In this document: positions 1 to 8,208 of the stretch, in pieces
Layout of the letters: every line of letters begins with the position of its first letter
Numbering within the stretch: position 1 is the stretch's first letter
NCBI GenBank assembly: GCA_020063185.1
Contig: JAGUUY010000051.1
Coordinates: 1-40,217 of the forward strand
DNA: 40,217 bases
Source: Bacillota bacterium
GTDB lineage: Bacteria > Bacillota > Desulfotomaculia > Desulfotomaculales > Ammonificaceae
Direction: 5' to 3'
Notes under the pieces: generated by a model
What the model was told of the DNA's origin: nothing
The model's input: the letters and a program-made list of their open reading frames with translations, nothing else
Database searches by the model: none
Made by a program: the position numbers and the translations under genes

Positions 1-72
1 TATCAACTGCTTGTCCGTTGCTGCAAGGACGGTGAGGTCTCTCTTCTTTTCGAAAATCTTTACTTCCTTCAA
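1..72 (-). CDS. Partial leftward gene of unknown function, N-terminus only
   Basis: Read on the minus strand, a frame is open from a TTG at 72-70 to the window edge (24 codons). The predicted peptide begins MKEVKIFEKKRDLTVLAATD and has a charged, protein-like composition. A weak TAGGATT lies just before the TTG; there is no strong ribosome binding site. The rest of the gene is outside the window, so no family can be named. It would be the next gene after the DnaA-box cluster in the direction of transcription. It may also be a chance open frame. Confidence 0.3.
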   Translation of the reverse strand, partial: MKEVKIFEKKRDLTVLAATDKQLI

Positions 73-261
73 AATCCTACAGTAACTTTACACTAACATC
101 TGTCGCGACATCTCAGCTTGCCCTCTGCTAAGAAAAGGTACACCTTGCGCAAAACCCACCTTTACACTCAGATAATATTTAAAGAATCGTATCCGGTACC
201 CAAAAACCGGCTGCCACCCCCGATACTGAAGCCTTAAGCCGGAGAAAAAGATATACCAATA

Positions 262-326
262 TGTGGATAATTTGAGGGCTATTTTAAATAAAAACCTGTG
301 GATAGTGTGGATAAAACTGTGTATAA
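262..326 (-). promoter_or_regulatory. Cluster of four DnaA boxes
   Basis: Four copies of the 9-mer TTATCCACA lie in the same orientation on the minus strand. Those at 262-270 and 306-314 are perfect. Those at 297-305 and 318-326 each have one mismatch. The boxes at 297-305 and 306-314 abut exactly, and a poorer match (two mismatches) lies at 349-357. The space between the first two boxes is AT-rich (about 281-294). This density is typical of a DnaA-binding region. No dnaA, dnaN or rpmH is visible, so it may be an origin segment, a titration site or a DnaA-regulated promoter. Confidence 0.7.
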
Positions 327-393
327 CTTGCGTTCTAAGGGGTTCGGCTGTGGAAATACGCCGAATATATCTCGCGGCTTGTCGAATGTGTAG

Positions 394-1116
394 CTATTTC
401 GGCAAGGTTCGCCCCGAAGCGAGCACTAGTCCCAAAACCTGTTCCGCACCCCCTTCAAGAAGCGCCTCGACCGCCGCGGACATGGTACTGCCCGTTGTAA
501 AAACATCGTCTACCAGAACCAACGCCTTTCCCACAATGGAGCCGTCCGCCAGGGAAAACATCCCCCTTATGTTTTCCCGCCTGGCCAGTCTGTGGAGTTG
601 CGCTTGCGGGGGTCTGTCGGATACTCTCACAAGCGCTTGTTTAAGCTCAAGTCCACACGCTTCCGCTACAACCCCGGCCAGCAGTTCTGCCTGGTTGAAA
701 CCGCGCTCTCGAAGCCGGCCGGTGCTCAGAGGAACCGGAACAACGATGGTCGCGCCGCGGTACGCCCCTTCGCGCCGTAACACCTCGGCCATTAACCCGC
801 CCAGAAAATCAGCCGATACCTGCTTGCCGCCAAATTTCAGGCGGTGGACCGCTGATCTCAGGACGCCTTCATAAGGGGCCGCTGCGCGAACAAGGTCAAA
901 AGGCCATTTTCTTGACCCGCACTCCAGACATAACCCCGTACCCGGCGCGCTGAAAAACCGCCCGCAAATCCGGCAGTACGGCTCTTGTGCGACCCGTTGG
1001 AGAAAAAAGCGGCACCGCTCACAAAGCGCGGCTTCAACCCCACGAAAACACAGCGGGCAACCGCGTATCGGCAAGATAAGGTCTATAAACCCCCGGTAAA
1101 GCGACCGTATATTCAT
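394..1116 (-). CDS. comFC: ComFC-family phosphoribosyltransferase-like protein
   Basis: This 240-residue protein matches the ComFC/GntX family, implicated in DNA uptake and processing during competence. The N-terminus has a double zinc-finger-like region with Cys pairs at 20/23, 32/35, 48/51 and 63/66. The C-terminal half is a type I phosphoribosyltransferase fold with the PRPP loop VLVDDVFTTGST at about 200-211 and the family motif RERGFNQAELLA near 136-147. Length is normal. The start is ATG at 1116 and the ribosome binding site before it is weak. No comFA is adjacent; the next gene upstream is a diguanylate cyclase. The 3' end runs towards the DnaA-box cluster. The family call is confident; the exact biochemical role is not known from sequence. 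Confidence 0.85.
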   Translation of the reverse strand: MNIRSLYRGFIDLILPIRGCPLCFRGVEAALCERCRFFLQRVAQEPYCRICGRFFSAPGTGLCLECGSRKWPFDLVRAAAPYEGVLRSAVHRLKFGGKQVSADFLGGLMAEVLRREGAYRGATIVVPVPLSTGRLRERGFNQAELLAGVVAEACGLELKQALVRVSDRPPQAQLHRLARRENIRGMFSLADGSIVGKALVLVDDVFTTGSTMSAAVEALLEGGAEQVLGLVLASGRTLPK

Positions 1117-1192
1117 TAAATACGCCCTGTTTCCAAGATTATTTTATTTTTCTTATGATGAGCGTCAACCCCACGACTGCTTCAACGAAAGG

Positions 1193-2899
1193 TTAACGAA
1201 AATAGGATATATTTCGAACACCCGCCGCCGCAACCACGGTGTTTCCCCCTGCAGCTTTGGCCGCATCCAGTGCGCGCTCAGCTTTTCGGAGGACGTCTGT
1301 AAGCGTCGCTCCATCAGACGGAAAAACGGCCAGTCCCACACTTATTTTTAGTTTAAGCGGTTCAATCACGCCTTCGACACCGAAAATATGACGCTCCACC
1401 GCCTCGCGCAAATGCAGCGCCGTTTCTCTGCCTACTTTTTCGGCCGCCCCGGGGAGTATTACCGCAAACTCATCGCCCCCAAACCTGGCCAGCAGGTTGT
1501 ACCCCCCGACCGCGTTTTTCAGCACCCGCGCCACTTCACGCAGGGCTGCATCGCCGACCAGTGGTCCAAAGGTTTCATTAAACTGTTTGAAATAATCGAT
1601 ATCGGCCAGAATGACGGACAACGGCTCATCTTGGTCCAGCGCCCGTTCGCATTCAGCCTGCAGGCGAAGCAGGAAATAACGGCGGTTAAACAACCCTGTT
1701 ATTGTGTCGGTACGGGCCAGGCTTTCGATTTGAGCGAGGAGACGTGTATTTTTAATGGCAATTGCCGCCTGACCGGCGATAATGATCAAAATCGACAGAT
1801 GCCGTTCGTCAAAAGCATAGGGCCGCCTCTCGCCGAGAAGGAAGACACCGAAAGCCTCGCCTTCGGCGATAAGCGGAATGGCAATCAGGGCGCGTTCGGC
1901 GATGATAAAACTCGGCTCGTTTTTGAACCGGGGTTGCTGACGAGTATCGTACACTATTTCGGGCTCCCCGCTCTCCGCGATCCAACCGATAAACCCTTCG
2001 CCTTTTCCGATCACGCTTTCTTTAACGGTCTTGGCAAAAGGTCCCCTGACCGCCGCGGGTAAAAAAGCCTGGCGTACATCCGACCAGATGTATATGACTC
2101 CTGTACGGAACGATATTACTTGCTTGACTGACCCAAGAATGAAATCCAAAGTATGTTCCAAAGACAGATTTTCGCTGAGCCGGCGCGCGACATGATAAAG
2201 GGCGTAAAGTTCACGGTTGGTAAGGGTAAGGTTAACGTACAGACGCAGCACGAACTGCAGGACGAGCACAGGCACAAATAACAGGACAGCGGCCGTGAAG
2301 GCCATCTCCTGCCAGAGAAAGAGCATGACATAACCAAGAGGCAGGCCGAAGAAATAGGTGATCGCATCCCACTTCAAGGCTTCGGGCCAGTGTACCAGTG
2401 GGTGGTAGCGCCGCCGCGGCAACAGGTATAAGTAAACCAGCGCATGGTTAGCCAGAAAGTAAGCGGCTGTAAAGGCCAAGACCGGTGGAAGGTTGGCCGG
2501 GGCGGCTTTCTCTATCATTGATCCCCCCAGCCGGAGGTAGACGAAATGCGCCAACCAAAAAGCCAAAACACACTGGGCGGCGTTAAAAAGGGTGGTTCGC
2601 CAGGGATCGCCGCGCCCAAAAAGGCGCTGGCCGAGCATGGTCGTTATCCCGCCCGTCCAGACCACCGCCGGCAGACCATGGGTAAAGAAAATAGCGATCG
2701 CAACCGCCCAACCCGCGGACAGCCGGCCCTGGGGTAAAGACACGGCAAGGCCTTCCGCGGCGAGCCAGAGGGAGGCCATTACCAGTAACTCAAGGCTGAC
2801 ATCCAAGTCCAGGCCACCCGCTGTAGCCGCTAAAATAAGCAAGGCGATTACAATTACACACCAGGTGAAAAGGATATACAAAACGCCCTTTGGACGCAC
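1193..2899 (-). CDS. Membrane-anchored GAF-GGDEF diguanylate cyclase
   Basis: This 568-residue protein probably makes cyclic di-GMP from two GTP. Residues 1-222 carry several hydrophobic segments (about 8-30, 62-90, 105-125, 138-160 and 180-222), so it is an integral membrane protein. A GAF sensor domain follows at about 250-390. The cyclase domain occupies about 395-560, with the active-site motif GGDEF at 474-478 and the metal-binding segment LADIDYFKQFN near 431. The usual RxxD inhibitory site before the motif is absent: the equivalent residues are GGYN. The start is GTG at 2899, behind TTGGAGGGATAAG. No EAL phosphodiesterase is linked. A terminator separates it from metK upstream. The signal it senses cannot be read from the sequence. 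Confidence 0.92.
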   Translation of the reverse strand: MRPKGVLYILFTWCVIVIALLILAATAGGLDLDVSLELLVMASLWLAAEGLAVSLPQGRLSAGWAVAIAIFFTHGLPAVVWTGGITTMLGQRLFGRGDPWRTTLFNAAQCVLAFWLAHFVYLRLGGSMIEKAAPANLPPVLAFTAAYFLANHALVYLYLLPRRRYHPLVHWPEALKWDAITYFFGLPLGYVMLFLWQEMAFTAAVLLFVPVLVLQFVLRLYVNLTLTNRELYALYHVARRLSENLSLEHTLDFILGSVKQVISFRTGVIYIWSDVRQAFLPAAVRGPFAKTVKESVIGKGEGFIGWIAESGEPEIVYDTRQQPRFKNEPSFIIAERALIAIPLIAEGEAFGVFLLGERRPYAFDERHLSILIIIAGQAAIAIKNTRLLAQIESLARTDTITGLFNRRYFLLRLQAECERALDQDEPLSVILADIDYFKQFNETFGPLVGDAALREVARVLKNAVGGYNLLARFGGDEFAVILPGAAEKVGRETALHLREAVERHIFGVEGVIEPLKLKISVGLAVFPSDGATLTDVLRKAERALDAAKAAGGNTVVAAAGVRNISYFR

Positions 2900-2948
2900 C
2901 TTATCCCTCCAAGGTAAAATTCGACAGCTGTCATCCCCGCCCCTGCCG

Positions 2949-2984
2949 AAAAAATAAAATAGCCGGCATAAAGTGCGGCTTTTT
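2949..2984 (-). terminator. Intrinsic terminator downstream of metK
   Basis: On the minus strand an AGCCG/CGGCT stem (plus-strand arms 2961-2965 and 2976-2980) is followed by a T-rich stretch, ATTTTATTTTTTC. It lies between the metK stop and the start of the diguanylate cyclase gene. A short T-run on the other side means it may work in both directions. Confidence 0.7.
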
Positions 2985-3077
2985 GGAAGTCAACCGAGCG
3001 GTTATAGTTGAAGGTTTAAACAGCGCGGGCGTATTCTGTTATCTTTAAGCCTTTGCCTTCGGACAGCGAATAATTTT

Positions 3078-4259
3078 TTAGGTACCGTTCCTTAAAACTT
3101 CTGCTTTATCAGTTCGTTCCCACGGAAGATCCAGATCCGGCCTGCCAAAATGCCCGTAGACCGCAGTCTGTTTATAAATCGGCCGGCACAGGTCAAACCC
3201 GGCAATGATCGCCGCCGGCCGCAGGTCAAAGTTGCCGGCCACTAAATCCCCCAGCTTTTCTGCCGATACCTTCCCGGTCCCGAAGGTGTCAACGGACACC
3301 GACAGCGGCCGGGCCACACCGATAGCGTAAGCGATCTGAACCTCACACCGGTCGGCTAAACCAGCCGCAACTATATTTTTAGCTACGTAACGCGCGGCGT
3401 AACTCCCGGAGCGGTCAACCTTTGTTGGATCTTTACCGGAGAAACAACCACCGCCGTGACGGGCCATACCGCCATAGGTGTCCACGATGATTTTACGGCC
3501 TGTGAGACCGGTATCACCTTGAGGACCCCCGATGACGAAGCGGCCGGTGGGATTCACCAAAAAACGGGTTTCCCCGTCCATTAAATGCGCGGGGATAACT
3601 TGGCGGACCACTTTTGTTAGGAGATCCTCTCTGATCGCCGGCGGTTCGATGTCGGGGTGGTGCTGGGCGGATACCAACACAGTCCGGACCCGGACGGGTT
3701 GATCATGCTCGTATTCCACCGTTACCTGGGTCTTACCGTCCGGGCGAAGATACGGAATTTCCCCCGTTCTCCTCGCCGAAGCCAAACGGCGTGCGAGTCT
3801 GTGGGCTAAAACAATGGGGAGCGGCATGAGTTCCGGTGTCTCATTGGTCGCGTAACCGAACATTAAACCCTGATCGCCGGCGCCGACAGCGCTGTAAGGG
3901 TCCCGCTCCAATCCGGAACGGGTTTCCAGCGCATCCCCCACCCCCAAGGCTATGTCCGGCGATTGCTCTTGAATGCTTGTTATCACGGCGCAGGTTTCAC
4001 TGTCAAAACCGAATTTGGCGCGGGTATAACCTATGTCCTTGATTGTCTCGCGGACGATCGTCGGTATGTCTACGTAACATTTGGTCGTTACTTCTCCCGC
4101 CACAAAAGCGAGTCCCGTAGTGACCAGTGTTTCCAAAGCCACCCGCGCTTCGGGGTCTTGGGCCAGCATCGCGTCAAGGATTGAATCGGAAATCTGGTCG
4201 GCGACTTTATCGGGATGTCCCTCGGTAACAGATTCAGAAGTAAAAAGTCGTTTGGGCAT
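3078..4259 (-). CDS. metK: S-adenosylmethionine synthetase
   Basis: This 393-residue cytosolic enzyme makes S-adenosylmethionine from methionine and ATP. It carries the family signatures [12 protein letters not shown] near the N-terminus, the hexapeptide GAGDQG, and the glycine-rich [16 protein letters not shown] segment with the conserved lysines and aspartates. Length is normal. The start is ATG at 4259 with AGGAGAG upstream. It has its own promoter (4357-4385) and a terminator behind it, so it is probably monocistronic. The leader between promoter and start is only about 90 nt and no S-box (SAM-I) core is recognisable in it. Confidence 0.97.
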   Translation of the reverse strand: MPKRLFTSESVTEGHPDKVADQISDSILDAMLAQDPEARVALETLVTTGLAFVAGEVTTKCYVDIPTIVRETIKDIGYTRAKFGFDSETCAVITSIQEQSPDIALGVGDALETRSGLERDPYSAVGAGDQGLMFGYATNETPELMPLPIVLAHRLARRLASARRTGEIPYLRPDGKTQVTVEYEHDQPVRVRTVLVSAQHHPDIEPPAIREDLLTKVVRQVIPAHLMDGETRFLVNPTGRFVIGGPQGDTGLTGRKIIVDTYGGMARHGGGCFSGKDPTKVDRSGSYAARYVAKNIVAAGLADRCEVQIAYAIGVARPLSVSVDTFGTGKVSAEKLGDLVAGNFDLRPAAIIAGFDLCRPIYKQTAVYGHFGRPDLDLPWERTDKAEVLRNGT

Positions 4260-4356
4260 ATACTCTCTCCTAAAACTTTAAACTTAGATATTCATCGTCG
4301 TTCCATATTGATTTCTATAGGTAGGAGGGTAATTCTTGCTCAAAAATTACGTTTAA

Positions 4357-4385
4357 ATTTTAGCAAGGCCCGCGAAACCTGTCAA
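4357..4385 (-). promoter_or_regulatory. Sigma-A promoter of metK
   Basis: On the minus strand a perfect -35 TTGACA (plus positions 4380-4385) is separated by exactly 17 bases from TAAAAT (4357-4362). Transcription would start near 4350, about 90 nt upstream of the metK ATG. The leader contains a small GTAATT/AATTAC inverted repeat. Confidence 0.8.
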
Positions 4386-4465
4386 CAAGCGCCGGTGCGG
4401 CGGTGGGAGACGGTGTTTTCTTGCGAGGATTAAGTAAGGCTGCCCGGGTGTATCGTCCGGACTTT

Positions 4466-4738
4466 TTAACGCCCTTGAGAGTATAGAATACCGTCGGCTG
4501 CCGCCTGTTCTCCGACTTCGACCAGTACCGCGTGAACGCCGACGATTTTTATCTGTTCCCATGGCACAACCACATCGCGGCCGGCGCTGAAAAGCCCGAA
4601 AAGCTTCTTACCGTTGCGAAGCACAAGCGCCCTGACCCTACCCCTGCCGTCGATGTGCATGTCTTTAACCGGACCTAAACGCCGGCCGTCAAGAACGTTG
4701 ATGAAGTCACGCCTGGCCAGTTCGGAAACCTTGAACAA
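4466..4738 (-). CDS. YlmC/YmxH-family PRC-barrel protein
   Basis: This 90-residue protein is a single PRC-barrel domain of the YlmC/YmxH family, common in spore-forming Firmicutes and often annotated as sporulation-related. The pattern VSELARRDFINVLDGRRLGP near the N-terminus and the central VVPWEQIKIVG strand are typical. The start is TTG at 4738 behind GGAGGTG with a 7-base spacer. It lies 62 bases after the phosphohexomutase gene and is probably co-transcribed with it. No catalytic residues are expected. The family is clear; the function is poorly defined even in model species. Confidence 0.85.
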   Translation of the reverse strand: MFKVSELARRDFINVLDGRRLGPVKDMHIDGRGRVRALVLRNGKKLFGLFSAGRDVVVPWEQIKIVGVHAVLVEVGEQAAADGILYSQGR

Positions 4739-4800
4739 ACCCTTTCACCTCCTGCTTTCCCCGCCCATGGTATGCAAGCGGAAGCAAAAAGGTCACGCTT

Positions 4801-6201
4801 TCAACAACCGAGCTGCAGTTCCCGGCAGACAGATTCCTGAACGGCGGTCGCCCGTTCGTGCGTCGCCGCTTCGGTATAAATGCGAAATACGGGTTCCGTG
4901 CCTGAAGCCCGTACCAGCACCCAGTCACCGTTGGCGAGTTCTATTTTCAAGCCATCGATTTTGTTTATCGACCGGACTTTTTCACCGGCAATTACTTGGG
5001 GCTTTATATCTTTCAGCCGCTGTAAAATACGATTTTTCTCCACCGGCATGGTCCGGCGGTCTACCCGTCGGCTCACCACCCGGCCAAAGCGTACAAAAAT
5101 CTCCTGAAGTGTATTTTTGAGCGGTTTTCCGCTCACGGCAACGATTTCACAGGCCAGAAGACCCGCCAGGATCCCATCTTTTTCGGGAACATGTCCCTTA
5201 ATAGACAGGCCGCCGCTTTCTTCTCCACCGCAGATACAGCCGGCCTCCCTGAGGCGCTCGCCGATGTACTTAAACCCTACGGGTGTTTCATGGATTTGTA
5301 GCCCGTAGACCCCGGCGATCCGGTCGACCAGGTGCGTAGTGGCCACCGTACGGGCAATCGGGCCGCGCCAACCACGGTGCTCGAGCAAATGATAACATGT
5401 CAGGGCCAACATCTGGTTTGGCGAGATGTAGCTTCCGTCGGTGTCTATAATTCCCAAACGGTCGGCGTCACCGTCCAAAGCAAGTCCAAGGTGAGCGCCG
5501 GTTGCCGCAACGACCTCCTTCAACCTGTGAAGCCGGGCTTCCGCCGGGTCCGGAAGCCCCCCGCCGAAGAGCGGATCCCGGTAATTGTTTATGCTTGTTA
5601 CCGCCACGCCCAAACGGGCAAGAATGTTGTCAAGATAGCCGATGCCGGCGCCGTGCATCGGATCGACAACAATTGTCAGTCCCGCCCGGCCGATCTCGTC
5701 ACGCTCAATAAGTCCTGAAACATGCGCGCAATAGTCTTCCCGGATATCAAGTTCCGCGAGCGGCGCCGGCGTCCCGTCAGGCGTAGCGGGGGGCTCGGCG
5801 AGGAATGCTTCAATCTTACGTGTTACGTCGGGAAGCGCAGGGCCGGCATACTCCGGTATGAACTTTATCCCGCAGTATTCAGGCGGGTTGTGGCTCGCCG
5901 TCAACACCACGGCGCCGCCCGTATTAAGCCGCTTAATGGCATAAGCAGCTGCCGGCGTAGGTAGAGAGCACCCGGGGAAATAAACCGTTATACCCCAACG
6001 CTGTAATACCGCCGCCGCCGCCGCCGCGAACTTGTCCGCGAGAAACCGGTTGTCGTATGCGGCAACTACTCCCCGGTCCGCTAGCCCTTTGGCTTTCAGG
6101 TACGCAGCAATGGCCCCTGTCACTAACTCCAGGTTCGCAAACGTGAAATCTCGGGCGATCACCCCACGCCAGCCGTCGGTGCCGAATTTAATGTCCGCCA
6201 A
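4801..6201 (-). CDS. Phosphoglucomutase/phosphomannomutase family enzyme
   Basis: This enzyme interconverts hexose 6- and 1-phosphates, probably glucose or mannose. All four alpha-D-phosphohexomutase signatures are present: the phosphoserine loop TASHNPPEYCGIKF, the metal loop DGDADRLGIID, the sugar loop GEESGG and the phosphate-binding RASGTEPVFRIY near the C-terminus. I place the start at TTG 6201 (466 residues, beginning MADIKFGTDGW) because GGGGAGGG sits just before it and family members begin there. An ATG 30 bases upstream would add ten residues that contain the translated ribosome binding site. The product could feed the GalU enzyme encoded at 8208. Substrate preference cannot be fixed from motifs. 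Confidence 0.92.
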   Translation of the reverse strand: MADIKFGTDGWRGVIARDFTFANLELVTGAIAAYLKAKGLADRGVVAAYDNRFLADKFAAAAAAVLQRWGITVYFPGCSLPTPAAAYAIKRLNTGGAVVLTASHNPPEYCGIKFIPEYAGPALPDVTRKIEAFLAEPPATPDGTPAPLAELDIREDYCAHVSGLIERDEIGRAGLTIVVDPMHGAGIGYLDNILARLGVAVTSINNYRDPLFGGGLPDPAEARLHRLKEVVAATGAHLGLALDGDADRLGIIDTDGSYISPNQMLALTCYHLLEHRGWRGPIARTVATTHLVDRIAGVYGLQIHETPVGFKYIGERLREAGCICGGEESGGLSIKGHVPEKDGILAGLLACEIVAVSGKPLKNTLQEIFVRFGRVVSRRVDRRTMPVEKNRILQRLKDIKPQVIAGEKVRSINKIDGLKIELANGDWVLVRASGTEPVFRIYTEAATHERATAVQESVCRELQLGC

Positions 6202-6415
6202 AGAGTTCCCTCCCCAAGATTTTGTATGCATCCGAGTTTATATTACGCTTTTGCGAGCAAGAAGGCACGCTTCTTAAAACCGTGGAACAGCATTCCTAGA
6301 ACTACCGTGCAGTGTTTCAACAACGTCACCTAATATCCTGCATAACCCTGAGCCGGCATTCTCTGATCGAACATACCCGTCTTTCCCCCTCAAGCCTCAC
6401 GGTAGTTAGGTCTGA

Positions 6416-7153
6416 CTATTGTCCGGTTTGTTCGGGAGGTTTGTCTGTAACATCCGTAAGGTGGTCCATGGTGTCATGTTTCGTATCGACGTAAAGTTCG
6501 CCGTTCGAACTAAGGCTGGCATAAAGTATTTCTTGGAGTGAAAAAACCCCGTGTTTTTCCAGTTCTCTAAACAGCCATTCTTCGGTCAGATGGTTCTGCT
6601 GCAAGTTTTGCTGAATAATAACCCCGTCGACGATTAGTTCGGAAGGCACTCCTTCGTAATTAGTAGGAACACCGATATCTCCGGGTGTAAGGGGGCGCTT
6701 TTGCGATTTCGGGAGCACACTTAGTTCGCCGTTGGGCTCGGCGATGGCGAATTCGACGTCGGCGATATCGAAGTAACCTTTCTCCCTCAGTTGCATCGTC
6801 AGGTCGTCTACGTTATAACGCATCCGGCGCATATTCCGTTCCAAGATCTTGCCGTTATGCACCACAACAGTAGGTTCGTCACCAAAGAATTTCCGGGCGG
6901 GGCGGTACTTTAGGCCCGCGTACTGCACCATTACGGTAAGCCCCGTAAAAACCGCCAGCCCGGTAACATAGTACCACGGATTTAAGTCGACTTCCGTGAC
7001 CAGGTTCGCCGCGATAGAACCGATGACGATACCGTTAACAAAGTCTGAAATCGTAAGCTGGCCTATCTGCGACTTGCCGATCATCCGGGTAATGAAGACA
7101 ATCCCGGCAAACGCTCCCATAGCCCGAATGACAATTTCCAAAAAAGGATTCAT
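6416..7153 (-). CDS. DUF421/YetF-family membrane protein
   Basis: This 245-residue protein belongs to the DUF421 (YetF/YkjA-like) family of Firmicute membrane proteins. It has about three N-terminal transmembrane segments, with the family pattern IGKSQIGQLTISDFVNGIVI near residue 25, then a soluble domain with YNVDDLTMQLREKGYFDIADV. The C-terminus is acidic and polar. I chose ATG 7153, behind CCGAGGTG, over an ATG at 7216 that adds 21 unconserved-looking residues. Paralogues are common in spore formers and some have been linked to spore or membrane stress. The gene stands alone and its function is unknown. Confidence 0.85.
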   Translation of the reverse strand: MNPFLEIVIRAMGAFAGIVFITRMIGKSQIGQLTISDFVNGIVIGSIAANLVTEVDLNPWYYVTGLAVFTGLTVMVQYAGLKYRPARKFFGDEPTVVVHNGKILERNMRRMRYNVDDLTMQLREKGYFDIADVEFAIAEPNGELSVLPKSQKRPLTPGDIGVPTNYEGVPSELIVDGVIIQQNLQQNHLTEEWLFRELEKHGVFSLQEILYASLSSNGELYVDTKHDTMDHLTDVTDKPPEQTGQ

Positions 7154-7260
7154 CCCACACCTCGGCCCCGACAAGTAACACTTATAAAGTTTACAGTCGC
7201 CCGAGGGGTTATGCACCGGCGGTACGGACCGACAGTCGGCTGTGTTTCAGGAATGAGAGA

Positions 7261-7281
7261 GTTAAACCATGAACGTTGAAC
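7261..7281. repeat. Heptamer array, three units
   Basis: The units GTTAAAC, CATGAAC and GTTGAAC follow one another with a 7-base period just downstream of the epimerase stop. On the minus strand they read GTTCAAC, GTTCATG, GTTTAAC, the same GTTnnnn form seen at 10413, 26339, 30161 and 38559. Confidence 0.5.
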
Positions 7282-7284
7282 TTG

Positions 7285-8208
7285 TTACCGGCCGGGGGTA
7301 TCATCCGGGGCATATAATGTTTGTTTGAGGCCTTCTGCTAAGCTGTAACGAGCCGCCCACGAGAGGGCCGCCCGTGCTTTTGCAGGATCTAATACACTGT
7401 GGCGGATATCGCCTGGTCGCGGCGGCCGGTAACGGGGTTTTGTTTGCTGCCCGCTTACTTTTTGCAGGGCTTCAAGCAGTTCTGTTACGCTGGTACCTTT
7501 GCCGGTACCGATATTGAGCGCCTCTTCGCCGGCGCTTTTCAAAGCGGCCAGAAAAGCTGAGACCACGTCCTGCACGTAGATGAAATCGCGGGTTTGTCCG
7601 CCGTCCCCGAATATTTCCGGTGGAGCGCCCTCTCTCAACCTGCGTCGGAAAACAGCCACCACTCCGCCCTCTCCCGCGGCATCTTGGCGCGGCCCGTAAA
7701 CGTTGGCGAGCCGGAGGGCGACCCATTCCATGTCATAAAGGCGCCGGTAAACGGCGAGGTACATCTCGGCGGCATACTTGGAGGCGCCGTAAGGAGTTAT
7801 CGGCTGCAACGGATGAGCCTCGTCGACCGGCAGATAAACAGGGTCGCCGTAAACGGCGGCGGATGAGCTGTATACAACGCGACGCACACCGGCATGTCTT
7901 GAGGCTTCGAGCAGGTTTAGCGTCCCGTTGATATTTACCGAAGCATCAAAGCCGGGCTGGACCAGGGAAAGTGGCGCAACAGCCTGTGCGGCTAAATGGG
8001 CTACAACTTCCGGCTTCTCGAAGTTCAGTATATCGCCTATTTCGGGGGTTGTGATATCCACCTCATAAAATACTGCTGCGGTGGGGACGTTCTCCCGGAA
8101 GCCGGTGCTTAAGTTATCTATGACGGCCACCCGGGCGCCTGCCTCGAGCAGCGCCTCTACAACGTGCGATCCGATAAACCCTGCCCCACCGGTAACCAGA
8201 ATACGCAT
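7285..8208 (-). CDS. NAD-dependent UDP-sugar epimerase/dehydratase, GalE-like
   Basis: This 307-residue protein is an extended short-chain dehydrogenase of the UDP-glucose 4-epimerase type. It has the N-terminal NAD-binding motif GGAGFIGSHV, the catalytic region SSSAAVYG and the YGASKYAAE Tyr-x3-Lys pair. It probably converts UDP-glucose (made by the adjacent GalU) to UDP-galactose, or acts on the N-acetylated sugars. The ATG overlaps the galU stop as TAATG, so the two are translationally coupled. The substrate is inferred from context. A heptamer repeat array lies directly downstream. Confidence 0.88.
   Translation of the reverse strand: MRILVTGGAGFIGSHVVEALLEAGARVAVIDNLSTGFRENVPTAAVFYEVDITTPEIGDILNFEKPEVVAHLAAQAVAPLSLVQPGFDASVNINGTLNLLEASRHAGVRRVVYSSSAAVYGDPVYLPVDEAHPLQPITPYGASKYAAEMYLAVYRRLYDMEWVALRLANVYGPRQDAAGEGGVVAVFRRRLREGAPPEIFGDGGQTRDFIYVQDVVSAFLAALKSAGEEALNIGTGKGTSVTELLEALQKVSGQQTKPRYRPPRPGDIRHSVLDPAKARAALSWAARYSLAEGLKQTLYAPDDTPGR

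Noticed and set aside
263-874. Plus-strand frame of 203 codons over the DnaA boxes and comFC
   Set aside because: It is the antisense shadow of comFC, has a composition rich in Ser, Arg and Pro, and no ribosome binding site.
4260-4356. SAM riboswitch in the metK leader
   Set aside because: The leader is about 90 nt and I could not find the conserved S-box core or its multi-helix layout.
394-7153. Horizontally acquired island at the left end
   Set aside because: The genes are ordinary housekeeping functions, and I saw no integrase, tRNA or attachment site.
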